Positions 63,465-64,000 of a stretch of DNA of 64,000 bases are shown here, in pieces (positions within the stretch are counted from its first letter, which is position 1; every line of letters starts with the position of its first letter). The stretch comes from Actinospineispora eucalypti. Its GTDB lineage: Bacteria; Actinomycetota; Actinomycetes; Mycobacteriales; Pseudonocardiaceae. The position numbers were made by a program, and so were the translations under genes. The stretch is taken from assembly GCA_014208095.1 (NCBI GenBank), contig JACHMT010000003.1:496001-560000 (forward strand), in the 5' to 3' direction. The notes under the pieces are model-generated. The model was given only the letters and a program-made list of their open reading frames with translations, had not been told where the DNA came from and did no database searches.

Positions 63465-64000
63465 GTGAGTGCAGTTACTGAAGTGGTGACCACTGATGTG
63501 AGCAAACAGCCGTCGCTGCGGAAGCGTGCAATTGTGGTCGGGCACGGTGAGCCGACCACCAGCAGTGTTCTAGCCGCCCTCGACTCGAGTGGCTACCAGG
63601 TGGTTATCTGTCGCGCTTCATGCGCGGTGCTGGCCAGAAACTCCACAGCCGATATCGTGCTTCTCGACCTGGGAATTCCTGATGTAGACGGCTACAGTTT
63701 CCTGGCTGAGCTTCGGTCGTCAAGTTCCGTGCCCATCTTGGCTTATTCCAGGCGAACGGACGCCGATGCTGTTGTCGAGGCTCTTCAACGCGGAGCGGAC
63801 GACTACATGGTGGAGCCCATGCGGCCGCGAGAGCTGATCGCTCGGGTAAATGCGTTATGTCGTCGGGTGGCAACCGACCCATTGGACGAAGTCCTGAGTG
63901 TGGGAGACATCGAGATTCATGTTGCGGCGCGTGTGGTGGCAACCAGGGAAAAGCTGATCCATTTGACGCCGAGGGAGTCCGAGATCGTGGCGGTACTAGC
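63465..64000 (+). CDS. Atypical OmpR-family response regulator (partial, cut by window end)
   Basis: From GTG 63465, 8 bases after GGGGGT; 178 codons are visible. The receiver keeps the Asp in LLDLGIPDVDGYSF, but the usual acidic pair is replaced (VVGHGEPTT) and the Lys of KPF is Glu in YMVEPMRPREL. These changes are typical of atypical receivers that do not rely on phosphorylation, as in JadR1-like antibiotic regulators. The winged helix begins VGDIEIHVAARVVATREKL and is truncated by the window. No histidine kinase is nearby. Confidence 0.8.
   Translation, partial: MSAVTEVVTTDVSKQPSLRKRAIVVGHGEPTTSSVLAALDSSGYQVVICRASCAVLARNSTADIVLLDLGIPDVDGYSFLAELRSSSSVPILAYSRRTDADAVVEALQRGADDYMVEPMRPRELIARVNALCRRVATDPLDEVLSVGDIEIHVAARVVATREKLIHLTPRESEIVAVL

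Overview
The window is very GC-rich, with G or C at most third codon positions, GTG starts, apparently leaderless promoters, LysM and class A beta-lactamase lipoproteins, many TetR/LysR/GntR/LuxR regulators and a replication-relaxation gene. This points to a filamentous actinomycete, most like a Pseudonocardiaceae or Streptomyces-type genome. No rRNA, tRNA or CRISPR was seen. Layout: (1) Positions 1-42878 are essentially one gigantic gene that is still open at the left edge. A single frame break at about 29480 divides it, inside a domain whose intact sister copy lies at 18.8-19.3 kb. Restoring two bases gives at least 14,290 residues. The protein is a chimera: four LysM-like segments each with nearby membrane helices, winged-helix-like pieces, MFS-like and cation-diffusion-facilitator-like transporter blocks, several HExxH metallopeptidase-like sites, three kinase-fold-like segments, three copies of a Cys-containing domain, a papain-like segment, two GGDEF domains (one with an intact site), an FHA-like segment and a C-terminal PP2C phosphatase. 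Large internal duplications show it grew by module copying. (2) 42.9-48.1 kb: a TetR gene, then DNA with more A/T-ending codons that looks like the remnant of an integrative element. It holds a GntR/UTRA regulator translationally coupled to a cytosolic periplasmic-binding-protein-like sensor, tandem 22-bp-spaced operators over a promoter, small coupled ORFs, and a broken replication-relaxation gene that runs into the next gene. (3) 48.1-54.1 kb: a MacB/FtsX-type permease, a TetR ligand-binding domain without its DNA-binding domain, two divergent TetR genes and a Baeyer-Villiger-type monooxygenase. The permease and the monooxygenase carry almost the same 17-bp palindromic operator upstream, which suggests one small regulon. 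(4) 54.1-58.7 kb: a beta-lactamase locus. A secreted class A lipoprotein enzyme is divergent from a LysR regulator, with three 22-bp direct repeats between them. Downstream are a lipoprotein alpha/beta hydrolase, a decayed imine-reductase-like gene and a cytosolic serine beta-lactamase-like protein with SxxK/SDG/KTG, resembling the blaL-blaA-blaB arrangement of Streptomyces cacaoi. (5) 58.7-64.0 kb: a secreted I36-type inhibitor, a strong terminator hairpin, a LuxR-type NB-ARC ATPase regulator, an AraC C-terminal fragment and two tandem atypical OmpR-type response regulators, the second cut by the window end. The most unusual object is the giant gene. How one polypeptide could carry peptidoglycan-binding, transport, protease-like, c-di-GMP and phosphatase modules is unexplained.
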